This document shows positions 30,625 to 40,056 of a stretch of 64,000 bases of DNA, piece after piece. The notes beneath the pieces are model-generated. The model saw only the letters and a list, made by a program, of their open reading frames with translations. It ran no database searches and was not told the origin of the DNA. Position 1 is the stretch's first letter, and every line of letters begins with the position of its first letter. A program made the translations under genes and the position numbers. The DNA comes from Herbiconiux sp. L3-i23 (GTDB taxonomy: Bacteria; Actinomycetota; Actinomycetes; Actinomycetales; Microbacteriaceae): NCBI RefSeq assembly GCF_023734115.1, contig NZ_AP025737.1:1-64000 (forward strand), written 5' to 3'.

Positions 30625-31541
30625 TGGCCCACGACCACGCGCAGTCGACTGCCGGACACCCCAACCGGCTCCGCCTGGCGATCGCGCTATCGCTGACGAG
30701 TAGCGTCCTCATCGTCGAACTCATCGGCGCGGCCATCACGGGAAGCCTTGCCCTCCTCGTCGACGCCGCACACATGTTGACCGATGCGGGAGGGCTAGCG
30801 ATCGCGCTGACTGCCGCGACCCTCATGCTTCGCCCGCCCACCTCCCGCCGGACCTGGGGTTTCCGGCGGCTGGAGGTGCTCGCGGCTCTCGCGCAAGCCG
30901 CCGTTCTCCTCGCCGTGGGGGTGTTCGCTTTCATCGAAGGAGCTCGCCGACTATTCGAGCCTCCAGAACTTCCTTCCAGTGAGCTGCTGGTGTTCGGTGT
31001 CATCGGATTGGCTGCGAACGTCCTCTCGATCCTGGTGTTGAGCTCAGGCCGGAACAGCAACCTGAATCTCAAGGCTGCGTTCCTCGAAGTCCTCAACGAC
31101 GCACTGGGCTCCGTCGCCGTCATCGTCAGTGCTCTGGTCATCACGTGGACCGGCTGGTCCGGTGCCGACGCGATCGCGGGGATGCTCATCAGCGCCCTGA
31201 TCGTCCCGCGAACACTCCTACTGATGCGGGACTCGAGCTCAGTCCTGCTGGAGACCACGCCGAAGAACCTGAATCTCGACGAAGTCCGCTCCCACATACT
31301 CCGGATGCCGGGTGTGATCGAGGTCCACGATCTGCACGCGTCGTTGATCGGAACCGGGCTGCCGATTCTCTCGGCGCATGTCATCGTCGACGACGCCAGA
31401 TTCCGTGACGGGTCGGCACCCGAGCTCATCCGGCAGCTGCAGGACTGCGTGGCACAGGACTTCGACGTCAAGATCGAGCATTCGACGTTTCAGCTGGAGC
31501 CGGCCGATCATGGAGACCGCGAACACACCGGCCACTCGTGA
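30624..31541 (+). CDS. Cation diffusion facilitator (CDF) metal exporter
   Basis: Proton-driven efflux of divalent cations. The 305-residue protein has six transmembrane segments and a cytoplasmic domain. The transport-site motif in segment 2 is DAAHMLTD (His-x3-Asp); in segment 5 it is LEVLNDALGS, with Glu where zinc CDFs such as ZitB have His. Both ends are His-rich (MAHDHAQ, HGDREHTGHS). Coupled to the KmtR-like sensor; in M. tuberculosis KmtR also controls a CDF gene. Ni/Co/Zn specificity cannot be read from the sequence. Confidence 0.92.
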   Translation: MAHDHAQSTAGHPNRLRLAIALSLTSSVLIVELIGAAITGSLALLVDAAHMLTDAGGLAIALTAATLMLRPPTSRRTWGFRRLEVLAALAQAAVLLAVGVFAFIEGARRLFEPPELPSSELLVFGVIGLAANVLSILVLSSGRNSNLNLKAAFLEVLNDALGSVAVIVSALVITWTGWSGADAIAGMLISALIVPRTLLLMRDSSSVLLETTPKNLNLDEVRSHILRMPGVIEVHDLHASLIGTGLPILSAHVIVDDARFRDGSAPELIRQLQDCVAQDFDVKIEHSTFQLEPADHGDREHTGHS

Positions 31542-31608
31542 GCCGCGGCGGCGACATAGTGCCGCTTTGTTACGATGTGGGCGATAAGAGGGTGAGACGA
31601 GGTGACGG

Positions 31609-32055
31609 ATGAGCAAGTTGAATGGCTCTTCCGCGACCTCGGGAACTTCCCGTGCACTCGTCGCCTGGCTGCTTGTCCTCGGAACGGTGCTGGCTTTGCT
31701 GCTGGCCCACTCAGCGGAGCGCCCTCACGCCGACTCAGACGCTGGCACACGGTTCGCAGTGTCACTTTCGACGCCTTCGCCTGACTTGATCTCTCAGCAG
31801 TCTTCCTCGAACCTTGTGAGTTCGGGTCCTTCGACCGAACTCGTTGGACTGCAGGACTTGGATGCGGGCCTTCTGTGCCTCACCCTTGCTATCGGCTGCG
31901 TGATCGCGCTGCTGCTCGCTGCGTTACGACTCCCTGCCCGCGCGAGCCTCCTGCTGACTCTGCTTCCGCGACCTGGCCCTATCGGCAGCTCTTCCGCCGA
32001 CAAGTTCGACGCTTCTAGCGCTTCGACTGCTTTCCCCGCGATTCTGCGCGTCTAG
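31609..32055 (+). CDS. Small membrane protein, possibly DUF6153-like
   Basis: A 148-residue protein with a hydrophobic segment near the N-terminus (ALVAWLLVLGTVLALLLAHS), a Ser/Thr-rich middle, and a second segment (LLCLTLAIGCVIALLLAAL). The arrangement recalls DUF6153 proteins of actinobacterial metal-resistance clusters, but the assignment is tentative. Precedes the M23 peptidase by 89 bases. Confidence 0.6.
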   Translation: MSKLNGSSATSGTSRALVAWLLVLGTVLALLLAHSAERPHADSDAGTRFAVSLSTPSPDLISQQSSSNLVSSGPSTELVGLQDLDAGLLCLTLAIGCVIALLLAALRLPARASLLLTLLPRPGPIGSSSADKFDASSASTAFPAILRV

Positions 32056-32144
32056 GACGGGCCGAGCCGGCGTACCCCCGCGCCGAAAGCTTCACCCATC
32101 CTCCAGATGACTTCGCTCGATCATTCGAGCACGCAGGAAAGCAC

Positions 32145-32996
32145 GTGCACACCACACCCACATCCCCATCGGACGTTGACACCCCCGCCCCTACCCGAAG
32201 GTCTCTCAGGCAAGCACGTTCGAGCCTGATCCGCCCGCGCCCTCGCACTATTGGACGCGCCCACGCCAGGCGGCGCGCCCACACCGAGTCCGCCCGATCT
32301 CGATCGTCGGTGCGTCGTTCGGTCGTATCGGTCGTTTCCGCGGCCCTCGTCGCAGGATTAGCGATCGCCACCTCCCTACCCGCAATCGCTGTTGGTCCCC
32401 CAGACGAGACCGGTTCCGCCCCAGCATCGACGATTTCCGCTGGTTCTCAGGAACTGAAGATGACCACGTCCGCGCCTGCATCGCCGATCACCCGTGACGG
32501 GTACACCGCCTCGACACCGACTCAGGTCGCTGCGTTGCAGAGCATGCGGACCGCACCGACCTACGTCAACGACCTCACCTCGCCGGTGCAGTGGCCGTTT
32601 CCCGCCGGTGTCCCGTTCAGCGACATGTATGGTCCCCGCTCGTGCGACGGCTGCGCATCGTTCCACAAGGGCATCGACATGCTCCCGGGAGTCGGCACCC
32701 CGATCCAGGTGATCGCCGACGGGACGGTCATCGAGACCGGCGAATCCGACTCGGGGTTCGGGGTCTACGCCATCGTCGAACACGTCGTGGACGGGCGTCG
32801 AATCACCACCTTGTACGCGCACATGCAGTGGGGCTCCCTGCTGCTGGAACGAGGACAGACCGTCAGAGTCGGCGACGGCGTGGGGCGGGTCGGAAGCACC
32901 GGGCTGAGCACCGGGCCGCACCTGCACTTCGAGGTCACCGAAGACGGCCAATCAGTTGATCCCTACGCATGGCTGACAGAAAAGGTCGGACGATGA
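32145..32996 (+). CDS. M23 peptidase (LytM domain), exported
   Basis: Zinc metallopeptidase of the peptidoglycan endopeptidase family; 283 residues. A long basic N-terminus with an RR pair precedes the signal/anchor helix (VVSVVSAALVAGLAIATSL). The C-terminal LytM domain has the zinc ligands in ASFHKGIDMLPG and GPHLHFEV. GTG start with AGGAAAG upstream. The stop overlaps the DsbA-like gene start (ATGA), so the two are coupled. Confidence 0.88.
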   Translation: MHTTPTSPSDVDTPAPTRRSLRQARSSLIRPRPRTIGRAHARRRAHTESARSRSSVRRSVVSVVSAALVAGLAIATSLPAIAVGPPDETGSAPASTISAGSQELKMTTSAPASPITRDGYTASTPTQVAALQSMRTAPTYVNDLTSPVQWPFPAGVPFSDMYGPRSCDGCASFHKGIDMLPGVGTPIQVIADGTVIETGESDSGFGVYAIVEHVVDGRRITTLYAHMQWGSLLLERGQTVRVGDGVGRVGSTGLSTGPHLHFEVTEDGQSVDPYAWLTEKVGR

Positions 32997-33670
32997 ACAC
33001 CACTCAGAACACCAGCCGGACACGCCGGATCATCTACCTCGTCGCCGGCTTGGTCGCCGCGGCTGCAATCGCTGTAGTGATCGCAATCGTGGTCAACACC
33101 ACTGCCCGCACGGCGGCGCTCACCGAAACCGACGGCCCGGCCCAGGTTCTTCGCGATGACACTCACCGGCTCGACGTCGCCGAGAACGGTGAGGTCACAC
33201 TGGTGGAGTTCCTCGACTTCGAATGCGAAGCCTGCGGAGCCTTCTACCCGTTTGTCGAGGAGTTACGAGCCAGGTACGACGGCCAGATCACTTTCGCTGT
33301 CCGGTACTTCCCGATCCCGAGTCACAAGAACTCGGAGAACGCCGCGATCGCCGCGCAGGCGGCATCCGAACAGGGGCAGTTCGAAGCGATGTACGAGCGG
33401 CTCTTCGAGACCCAGACGCAATGGGCGGAGAAACAGGACTCACAGGCGGCGGTATTCCGAACCTACGCACAAGAGCTGGGGCTGGACATGACCGACTACG
33501 ACGCAGCGGTCGCCGACCCGGACACGCAAGCTCGCGTGCAATCGGACTTTGCTGACGGGATCGAGCTGGGTGTAGAAGGCACCCCCAGCTTCTTCCTGAA
33601 CGGCGAGAGACTCGAACCAGAGTCCGCGCAAGACTTCGTCGACGCAATCGACGCCGCCCTAGCGCAATGA
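32993..33670 (+). CDS. DsbA-family thiol oxidoreductase, membrane-anchored
   Basis: A 225-residue protein with an N-terminal transmembrane helix (IIYLVAGLVAAAAIAVVIAIV) and an extracytoplasmic DsbA/DSBA-like thioredoxin domain. The active site is CEAC in FLDFECEACGAFYP, and the cis-proline loop is VEGTPSFFLNG. Probably makes or shuffles disulfides in exported proteins. Coupled by four-base overlaps to the peptidase upstream and the TlpA-like gene downstream. Confidence 0.9.
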   Translation: MNTTQNTSRTRRIIYLVAGLVAAAAIAVVIAIVVNTTARTAALTETDGPAQVLRDDTHRLDVAENGEVTLVEFLDFECEACGAFYPFVEELRARYDGQITFAVRYFPIPSHKNSENAAIAAQAASEQGQFEAMYERLFETQTQWAEKQDSQAAVFRTYAQELGLDMTDYDAAVADPDTQARVQSDFADGIELGVEGTPSFFLNGERLEPESAQDFVDAIDAALAQ

Positions 33671-34254
33671 GAGCCGTCCCGGCAGCTGCGGCAAGCGTGC
33701 TCGTCATAGGGGTCCTCGCCGGCTGCGCCAGCGCCGATCCCATCGCCGAACAGTACCGCTCCGGCAGCGAACAGAACTACGTCGCCGGAGACGGAAGCGT
33801 CCTCGAAATCGCGGCAGAATCGCGCGACGAGCCCGTCACCTTCGCCGGTGAACTCGACACCGGCGGCACCCTGTCAAGCAGCGACTTCGACGGCGACATC
33901 CTGGTGGTCAACTTCTGGTACGCCTCCTGCCCACCATGTCGGGCGGAAGCCCCGGATCTCGAGGCGGTGAACCTCGCATACGCCGACAAGGGTGTCTCCT
34001 TCCTCGGCGTGAATGTCCGGGACGACAGTGCAGCAGCTCTGGCCTTCGCCGACACCTTCAATGTCACCTACCCCTCCCTCCTCGACCGCGAAGGCAGGAT
34101 CCTTCTCGAGTTCAGCGGCCTCGTCGCGCCGAACGCGGTGCCCACGACCCTGGTCCTCGACCGCCAATCTCGGGTGGCCGCACGAGTCCTCGGCCAACTC
34201 TCCGACCGGTCGATCCTCGAGTCCCTGATCGACCGCGTGCTGGCAGAGAAGTGA
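33667..34254 (+). CDS. TlpA/ResA-like thioredoxin lipoprotein
   Basis: A 195-residue protein with a lipoprotein signal peptide ending in the lipobox LAGC (about residues 17-20) and a thioredoxin-fold domain with the active site CPPC in FWYASCPPCRAE. ResA-type proteins reduce apocytochrome c or copper-site thiols outside the membrane; a ResB gene follows later in the same array. It is a likely client of the island's LspA and Lnt. ATG overlaps the dsbA-like stop. Confidence 0.9.
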   Translation: MRAVPAAAASVLVIGVLAGCASADPIAEQYRSGSEQNYVAGDGSVLEIAAESRDEPVTFAGELDTGGTLSSSDFDGDILVVNFWYASCPPCRAEAPDLEAVNLAYADKGVSFLGVNVRDDSAAALAFADTFNVTYPSLLDREGRILLEFSGLVAPNAVPTTLVLDRQSRVAARVLGQLSDRSILESLIDRVLAEK

Positions 34255-35471
34255 CACCACGCAACCGCACCCGCAACCGGTGCAAAGGCAGAGCCGCCGC
34301 CTCCTGGGCCGCCGTCGCGATCATCCTCAGCCAGGTCCTCCAAGGCGGAGCGGCAGCGGCCGCCGAATACCCGACCTGGGCAGAAGTCGAGGCGGCACGC
34401 TCCGACGAGGCGACCAAACGGGCCCAGATCGAACGCCTGTCGGCAACCGTGGCTCAGCTCGACGCGGAAGCCAGCGCCGCCCGCGTCGAGTCCGACCGCC
34501 AATCGCAACTCTTCGAAACCGCGCAGGCCGCCGTCGACGAAGCAGCACAAGAGTCCACGGACCTGAGCGCCCGGGCCCAAACTGCTCAGCAGCAGGCGAA
34601 CGAATCGAAGCGCCAAGCCGGCCGAGTCGCCGCGCTAATGTCACGATCGGCCACCATGGGAGTCGCTGTCGAAGCGCTGCTCCAAGTCGACGGCGCCGAA
34701 AACCTTCTGACCCGGCTGGGCTCCGCGGCCCGCCTCAGCATCTCGCTCGGCGCTGTCCGCGAGAGCGCAGAGCGAGACCAACGCCAGGCGACTGCGCTAC
34801 TCGGACAAGCCGAAGTCGCCCTCACCGAACGACAACGACTCCTCACCATTGCCGACAACACGATGCGCGCCGCAGCAACAGCAAGCGCGGCAGCCGAAAG
34901 CAAGCTCGCCGAGCAGCAGCAGTTCGGCGAACAACTCAGGGCACAACTGGCCGTTCTGGAGGAAAACCGGGCCGCCACCGAGAGTGACTACAGCCGAGGT
35001 CAAGAGGCGAAGCGCGCAGCAGAACAGAGCGCCCCAAACTACGACTCCGGTCAACTCAGCGGCCAAGGCTGGGCCCGCCCCGTGCCCGGCCGCATCACCG
35101 ACCCGTATGGGCCAAGACCCCAACAACCGGTGGCAGGAGTGAATCCGTTCCACTACGCCACCGACCTCTCCGGCGGATGCGGAACCCCGATCTACGCCGC
35201 TACCAGCGGGACCGTCGACTACGCCGGATGGTTCGGGACTTACGGTAATTGGCTCCTCATCGACCACGGCTCCGGCGTTCAAACCGGATACGCCCACACC
35301 TCCAAGCTCCTGGTCAGTCAGGGGCAGCAGGTGGCAGCCGGTCAAGTGGTCGCGCTGGTGGGAACCACCGGCGCCTCCACCGGCTGCCACCTGCACTACG
35401 AGGTCAGAGTCGATGGAGCTCGAATCGACCCCGAGCCGTTCATGAGCAGCAGGGGAGCTCCTCTTGGCTAG
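34251..35471 (+). CDS. M23 peptidase with long coiled coil
   Basis: A 406-residue exported protein: signal peptide (AAVAIILSQVLQGGAAAA), about 220 residues of Ala/Glu/Gln-rich coiled coil, then a LytM domain with zinc ligands in NPFHYATDLSGG and GCHLHYEVRV. The layout matches EnvC/NlpD-type and actinobacterial RipA-associated hydrolase activators. GTG start overlaps the TlpA-like stop (GTGA). Second M23 protein in this five-gene run. Confidence 0.87.
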   Translation: MTPRNRTRNRCKGRAAASWAAVAIILSQVLQGGAAAAAEYPTWAEVEAARSDEATKRAQIERLSATVAQLDAEASAARVESDRQSQLFETAQAAVDEAAQESTDLSARAQTAQQQANESKRQAGRVAALMSRSATMGVAVEALLQVDGAENLLTRLGSAARLSISLGAVRESAERDQRQATALLGQAEVALTERQRLLTIADNTMRAAATASAAAESKLAEQQQFGEQLRAQLAVLEENRAATESDYSRGQEAKRAAEQSAPNYDSGQLSGQGWARPVPGRITDPYGPRPQQPVAGVNPFHYATDLSGGCGTPIYAATSGTVDYAGWFGTYGNWLLIDHGSGVQTGYAHTSKLLVSQGQQVAAGQVVALVGTTGASTGCHLHYEVRVDGARIDPEPFMSSRGAPLG

Positions 35472-37461
35472 CGCCTCGACCCGGGACCGCGACCTGCCGC
35501 CCGTCGCTCGCGGCAAACTGGTCGCCCTGATGGTCCTGCTGCCGGCGATCAGCGTCCTCGCCGCCGCGACAGCCTTCTCAGTGGTCGTCCCGTTCGAACC
35601 GGCGGTACTGGACAGCGGCGGCACCGTTGTCACGCTCGGAGCACCGATCGTGAAGTCCACACTCAACCTCACTATGGCGACCACCGCGGGGGCGCTGGTG
35701 CTCGCCACCGTCGTACTCCCTCCCGGCAGGTCTCGAAACCGGGCCCTCGACGTCGCCACCATCGCCGCGGCCTCCAGCGTCCCCCTCATCGCCGCCGGCG
35801 CGGTGCTGTCGTTCCTCGGCCTCGCCGGCCGCTTCGACCCGGCAGTCTTCCTCCCCGCCTTTGGTCAGTACCTCACCGAGATCGAGCTCGGTCAGGCCTG
35901 GATATTCACATTCCTCGCCACCGCGATACTCGCGATCCTTTGCTTTGCAGCACGAGGAGCGTGGACGGTCGCCTTCGCAACCGTCCTGTCCCTTCTGGCG
36001 TTCGTCCCGCTGGCGCTTCAAGGCCACGCGGCCGGTGCGGGAAGCCACAACTCCGCCTCCTCGGCGCTGTGGCTACACATGAGCGGGGCGGCGGTCTGGA
36101 TCGGTGGACTCGTCGTCTTGTGCATCCTTTGGCTGAAGCGGGACGCCCGCACTCCAACCGTCGCTGCTTCGACCCTGGAGCGCTACTCCACCATTGCGCT
36201 GCTGTGCTTCGTCGTGGTCGCCGTATCCGGCACGATCGGCGCCGCGATCCGATTCCAGACCCCCGAGCAGCTGATCACCACCCCCTACGGATGGCTGATC
36301 ATCGCCAAAGTCACACTGCTCTGCGCACTGGGCATGGCTGGCGTCCTGCACCGACGGATCTCGATCAGACAGGTGCGTGCCGGCAACCTTCGGATCTTCT
36401 GGCGCCTCGTCATCGCGGAGATCGCTCTGATGGGCTTGGCGGCGGGAACCGCCTCGGTGCTCGCTCGGACACCGATCCCGAAGAAAGAAGAGCTCGCGGT
36501 GACCGCCGCTCAGCGGTTGACCGGGCAGCCGCTACCACCGTTCCCCGACCTGCCGGCGCTGCTTCTCTCCTTCACCCCGGACCCCATCTGGCTGCTCGCC
36601 GGCGGCATCGGGGCCGTCGCCTACTCGATCGGAGTCAGCCGGCTGGCTCGGCGGGGCGACCGTTGGCCGGTCGGGCGCACCGTCAGCTGGCTCACCGGAC
36701 TGGTCGTTCTCGTTTACGCCACGAACGGTGGAGCGGGCCTGTACGGCACCTACCTGTTCAGCGCCCACATGGCCAGCCACATGCTCCTCGGGATGGTGGC
36801 TCCGATCCTCCTGGTCGCGGGAGCACCGATGACCCTCGCTCTTCGAGCAATTCCCGCCCGCACTGACGGCAGCAGGGGGGTGCGCGAATGGTTGATCGCC
36901 GCGACGAAGTCCATTCCAGCCCGCATCCTCACCCACCCGATCGTCGCCGCCGGCGTTTTCGGAGTGTCCCTCATCGTGTTCTACTTCACACCGCTGCTGG
37001 GATGGGCGGTAGAAGATCCGATCGGTCACCAGTGGATGGTCGCGCACTTCGTGATCACCGGGTACCTGTTCGCGTTGAGCCTCTTCGGCGCCGACCCCAT
37101 CCCGTACCGGGCTCCCTACCCGCTGCGGCTGCTGATCTTGCTCATCACAATGGCGTTCCACGCGTTCTTCGGACTCGCCATCATCACCTCGGGCAACTTG
37201 CTGCTGCCGGACTGGTACGGCGTCATCGCGACCGGATGGGGAATCAATCCGCTAGAGGATCAGCGGGTTGCCGGCGGGATCGCCTGGGGTATCGGCGAAA
37301 TCCCCGCGCTGGCATTAGCCCTTCTGATCGCCGCCCAATGGTCCCGCTCCGATGGGCGAGAAACCCGCCGACGAGACCGCCACGCCGACCGTACCGACGA
37401 CGCGGAACTGCGCGCCTACAACGATCGACTGCGACGTCTGAGCGAGAAACGTGGACGCTGA
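35464..37461 (+). CDS. CopD-CtaG fusion: copper import / cytochrome oxidase assembly membrane protein
   Basis: A 665-residue polytopic protein. The first half is a CopD-type copper-transport domain (HMSGAAVWIGGLVVL, with His in a transmembrane helix); the second half is a caa3_CtaG-type oxidase assembly domain (LFSAHMASHMLLGMVAPILLVAG, HQWMVAHFVITGYLF, MAFHAFFGLAI, all His-containing helices). Fusions of this kind occur in many actinobacteria. The start is TTG at 35464 with GGGGAG at 35453-35458; it overlaps the upstream peptidase gene. Confidence 0.9.
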   Translation: MASASTRDRDLPPVARGKLVALMVLLPAISVLAAATAFSVVVPFEPAVLDSGGTVVTLGAPIVKSTLNLTMATTAGALVLATVVLPPGRSRNRALDVATIAAASSVPLIAAGAVLSFLGLAGRFDPAVFLPAFGQYLTEIELGQAWIFTFLATAILAILCFAARGAWTVAFATVLSLLAFVPLALQGHAAGAGSHNSASSALWLHMSGAAVWIGGLVVLCILWLKRDARTPTVAASTLERYSTIALLCFVVVAVSGTIGAAIRFQTPEQLITTPYGWLIIAKVTLLCALGMAGVLHRRISIRQVRAGNLRIFWRLVIAEIALMGLAAGTASVLARTPIPKKEELAVTAAQRLTGQPLPPFPDLPALLLSFTPDPIWLLAGGIGAVAYSIGVSRLARRGDRWPVGRTVSWLTGLVVLVYATNGGAGLYGTYLFSAHMASHMLLGMVAPILLVAGAPMTLALRAIPARTDGSRGVREWLIAATKSIPARILTHPIVAAGVFGVSLIVFYFTPLLGWAVEDPIGHQWMVAHFVITGYLFALSLFGADPIPYRAPYPLRLLILLITMAFHAFFGLAIITSGNLLLPDWYGVIATGWGINPLEDQRVAGGIAWGIGEIPALALALLIAAQWSRSDGRETRRRDRHADRTDDAELRAYNDRLRRLSEKRGR

Positions 37462-38410
37462 CTCGCTGCCCATTCCACCGGAGGGCGCTCCGGACCTGCT
37501 CGCGTTCCTCAGCCCCGGCGACGCGGTCGTGCCGGTTCTCCCGGTAGCGATGACCGTCATCGCGGCGCTGTACCTGGCCGGCCTCATCCGGGTGAAACTA
37601 TCGGGTCGGGCATGGCCGGCGTGGCGAGCCGTCAGTTTCCTGGTGGGCTGTCTGGCCGTCGTCGCGACCACCGGCCTCGCGCTCGAGGACTACGGGTACC
37701 GCATGTTCTCGGTGTTCATGTTCCAGCAGCTGACCTTGATGATGGCGGTGCCGCCGCTACTCGTTCTCGGAGCGCCAATGAGGCTTCTCCTCGATCTCCG
37801 CCTGCGGTCGTCGGCCGGGCGTCGGATCACGGCGGGAGTCATCGCGGTCATGCGGTCTCGAGGATTCGGGTTCGCGCTGCAGCCGGCGTTCACCATCCCG
37901 CTGTTCCTGCTGAGTTTCTACGGCCTCTACCTCACTGACCTCGCCGACCTGCTGCTCGGGTCGATAGTCGGCCATGTCGGACTCGAGGTGTTTTTCCTTG
38001 TTGCAGGAATGCTGTTCACCGTTCCGCTGCTGTCCACCGGTCCGATGCCGTTCCGGATGACTCATCACGGTCGGCTACTGGATCTGTTCGTCGAGATGCC
38101 TCTGCACGCGTTCTTCGGCGTATTTCTGATGATGGGCACCCGGCCGCTGGTCAACCTGTTCGCAACACCACCCGTCGCCTGGGACATCGACCCCATCGCC
38201 GATCAAGCGGTCGCCGGAGGGCTTGCCTGGTCCTACGGAGAGGCACCGACACTGATCATGATCCTGATCATGCTCGGACGCTGGTACCGAAGCGACACCC
38301 GGAAAGCGCAGGAACGAGACCGGCGGGTCGACCGAGACGGGGACGCCGAACTCGAGGCCTACAACGAGCGTCTCCGTCTCGCGGCGGAACGCGACCACCG
38401 GAGACTATGA
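37451..38410 (+). CDS. CtaG-like cytochrome c oxidase assembly protein
   Basis: A 319-residue protein with about seven transmembrane helices and the caa3_CtaG family motifs FMFQQLTLMMAVPPLLVLGAP, VEMPLHAFFGVFLMMG and GGLAWSYGEAPTL. It resembles the C-terminal half of the preceding CopD-CtaG protein, down to the shared polar tail pattern (DAELEAYNERLR versus DAELRAYNDRLR), so the two may be duplicates. GTG start overlaps the upstream stop by 11 bases. Confidence 0.88.
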   Translation: MDADSLPIPPEGAPDLLAFLSPGDAVVPVLPVAMTVIAALYLAGLIRVKLSGRAWPAWRAVSFLVGCLAVVATTGLALEDYGYRMFSVFMFQQLTLMMAVPPLLVLGAPMRLLLDLRLRSSAGRRITAGVIAVMRSRGFGFALQPAFTIPLFLLSFYGLYLTDLADLLLGSIVGHVGLEVFFLVAGMLFTVPLLSTGPMPFRMTHHGRLLDLFVEMPLHAFFGVFLMMGTRPLVNLFATPPVAWDIDPIADQAVAGGLAWSYGEAPTLIMILIMLGRWYRSDTRKAQERDRRVDRDGDAELEAYNERLRLAAERDHRRL

Positions 38411-40056
38411 TGCACCGCCCCTACGACCACATCACCGAAGAGCCCGACCGTCCAGAACTGGCAGCTCCCCGCCCGCGAGCCCGCCACCGGGTCGCACGCT
38501 TCAGCCGTTGGCTCTGGACCGAACTGACCAGCATGAGAACCGCGCTGGTCCTGCTGCTGCTGCTGGCCATTGCCGCCATTCCCGGATCGCTGGTACCGCA
38601 ACGAAGCGCCGACCCCAACGGGGTCGTCCAATACACCGACAACAACCCGCAACTGGCGGAGATACTCGATGCACTGCAGGTCTTCGACTCGTACTCCTCG
38701 TTTTGGTTCTCCAGCATCTACCTGTTGCTGTTCATCTCGCTGATCGGGTGCCTCGTCCCCAGGATCCGGCACCACTGGGCCGCGCTACGCGCGCGCCCCC
38801 CGAGGGCACCCGCCCGCTTCACCCGCATGCCCGCCCACCACAATCAAGAGCTCCCATCAATGACAGCCGAAACAGCGGCTCACGCCGCCGAAAGGCTGCT
38901 CAAGCGGCAGCTCTACCGGGTCAGCACCGAGGTCACCCCAACCTCGATCGCGGTCAGCGCCGAGCGCGGGTACATCCGCGAGACCGGAAACCTGGTCTTC
39001 CACCTCTCGATGGTCGGCGTACTCATCGCCGTCGGTCTCGGCGGCGGATTCTCTTACACCGGACAACGGGTTCTGGTCGAAGGGGAAGGGTTCGCCAACA
39101 CGCTCAGCGCCTATGACTCGTTCAACCCGGGGCGCTTCTTCACCGATACCCAACTCGCCCCGTTCGCCCTCACCCTGGACGATCTCGCCGTCGACTACGA
39201 GACGGAGAACACCAACGCGATCGGACAACCCATCGATTTCACCGCGTCCGTGTCTACCAGATGGCAGGGAACGGAAGAAGCCATTCCGCAGCAGGTGAAA
39301 GTCAACGAGCCGATCAACGTCGCCGGAAGCGACATCTTCCTGCTCGGAAACGGTTACGCCCCTGAGATCACCGTCACTTCGCCGGCGGGCGACGTTGTGC
39401 TGCAGGAGAAGATCCCGTTCCTTCCTCAAGATGCCTTCTTGACCTCTCTCGGAATCATCAAGGTTCCCGATGGGCTCGCCGAGCAGATCGGCATGATCGG
39501 CTTCTTCTATCCGACTCAGACTGTGGGAGACAGCGGTGCCTACTTCTCCGAAAACCCCGACATGCTCAACCCCGTCCTCACCCTCAATACGTTCACAGGA
39601 GACCTGGGCCTGGAAGACGGGATTCCGCGCTCCGTGTACGCGTTGGACACCAGCGAGCTCACGCAACTGACAGGAGGGGACAGCGGTGTCGACTCGATCG
39701 AACTGCGACCCGGTGAGAGCGCTCAGCTTCCCAACGGGCTCGGTACCGTCGCACTCGGGGAGGTGCCAAGATTCGCGTCCTTTGACATCAGTTTCGACCC
39801 GGGCCAGACCTGGGTCCTGATCTTCTCGATCGTCATCGTGGCAGGGCTGCTAGCCTCGCTGCTCATTCCGCGGCGAAGGATATGGGTGCGGGTAAGCCAG
39901 AGCGGCGACGGGGTTGTCGCCGAATACGCAGGCCTGGCTCGAGGGGACGACCCCGGTCTGGAACGGGTCGTCGAAGAACTCGCCACCCAGCACCTCGACA
40001 CGCTGCAACGCGCGGGTGGGGGAGCCATGTCTGACACCCCCACCCACACGATCTAG
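38407..40056 (+). CDS. resB: ResB/Ccs1 cytochrome c biogenesis protein
   Basis: Membrane half of the system II cytochrome c synthetase, which exports haem and ligates it to CxxCH motifs. The 549-residue protein has three N-terminal transmembrane helices (SMRTALVLLLLLAIAAIPGS is typical of ResB), a large extracytoplasmic domain and a C-terminal helix (TWVLIFSIVIVAGLLASLL). Its partner CcsA/ResC is not visible in this window. ATG overlaps the CtaG stop. Confidence 0.92.
   Translation: MMHRPYDHITEEPDRPELAAPRPRARHRVARFSRWLWTELTSMRTALVLLLLLAIAAIPGSLVPQRSADPNGVVQYTDNNPQLAEILDALQVFDSYSSFWFSSIYLLLFISLIGCLVPRIRHHWAALRARPPRAPARFTRMPAHHNQELPSMTAETAAHAAERLLKRQLYRVSTEVTPTSIAVSAERGYIRETGNLVFHLSMVGVLIAVGLGGGFSYTGQRVLVEGEGFANTLSAYDSFNPGRFFTDTQLAPFALTLDDLAVDYETENTNAIGQPIDFTASVSTRWQGTEEAIPQQVKVNEPINVAGSDIFLLGNGYAPEITVTSPAGDVVLQEKIPFLPQDAFLTSLGIIKVPDGLAEQIGMIGFFYPTQTVGDSGAYFSENPDMLNPVLTLNTFTGDLGLEDGIPRSVYALDTSELTQLTGGDSGVDSIELRPGESAQLPNGLGTVALGEVPRFASFDISFDPGQTWVLIFSIVIVAGLLASLLIPRRRIWVRVSQSGDGVVAEYAGLARGDDPGLERVVEELATQHLDTLQRAGGGAMSDTPTHTI

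Noticed and set aside
34112-34644. Reverse-strand open frames opposite the TlpA-like and M23 genes
   Set aside because: Arg/Ser-rich shadow translations of well-supported forward genes.
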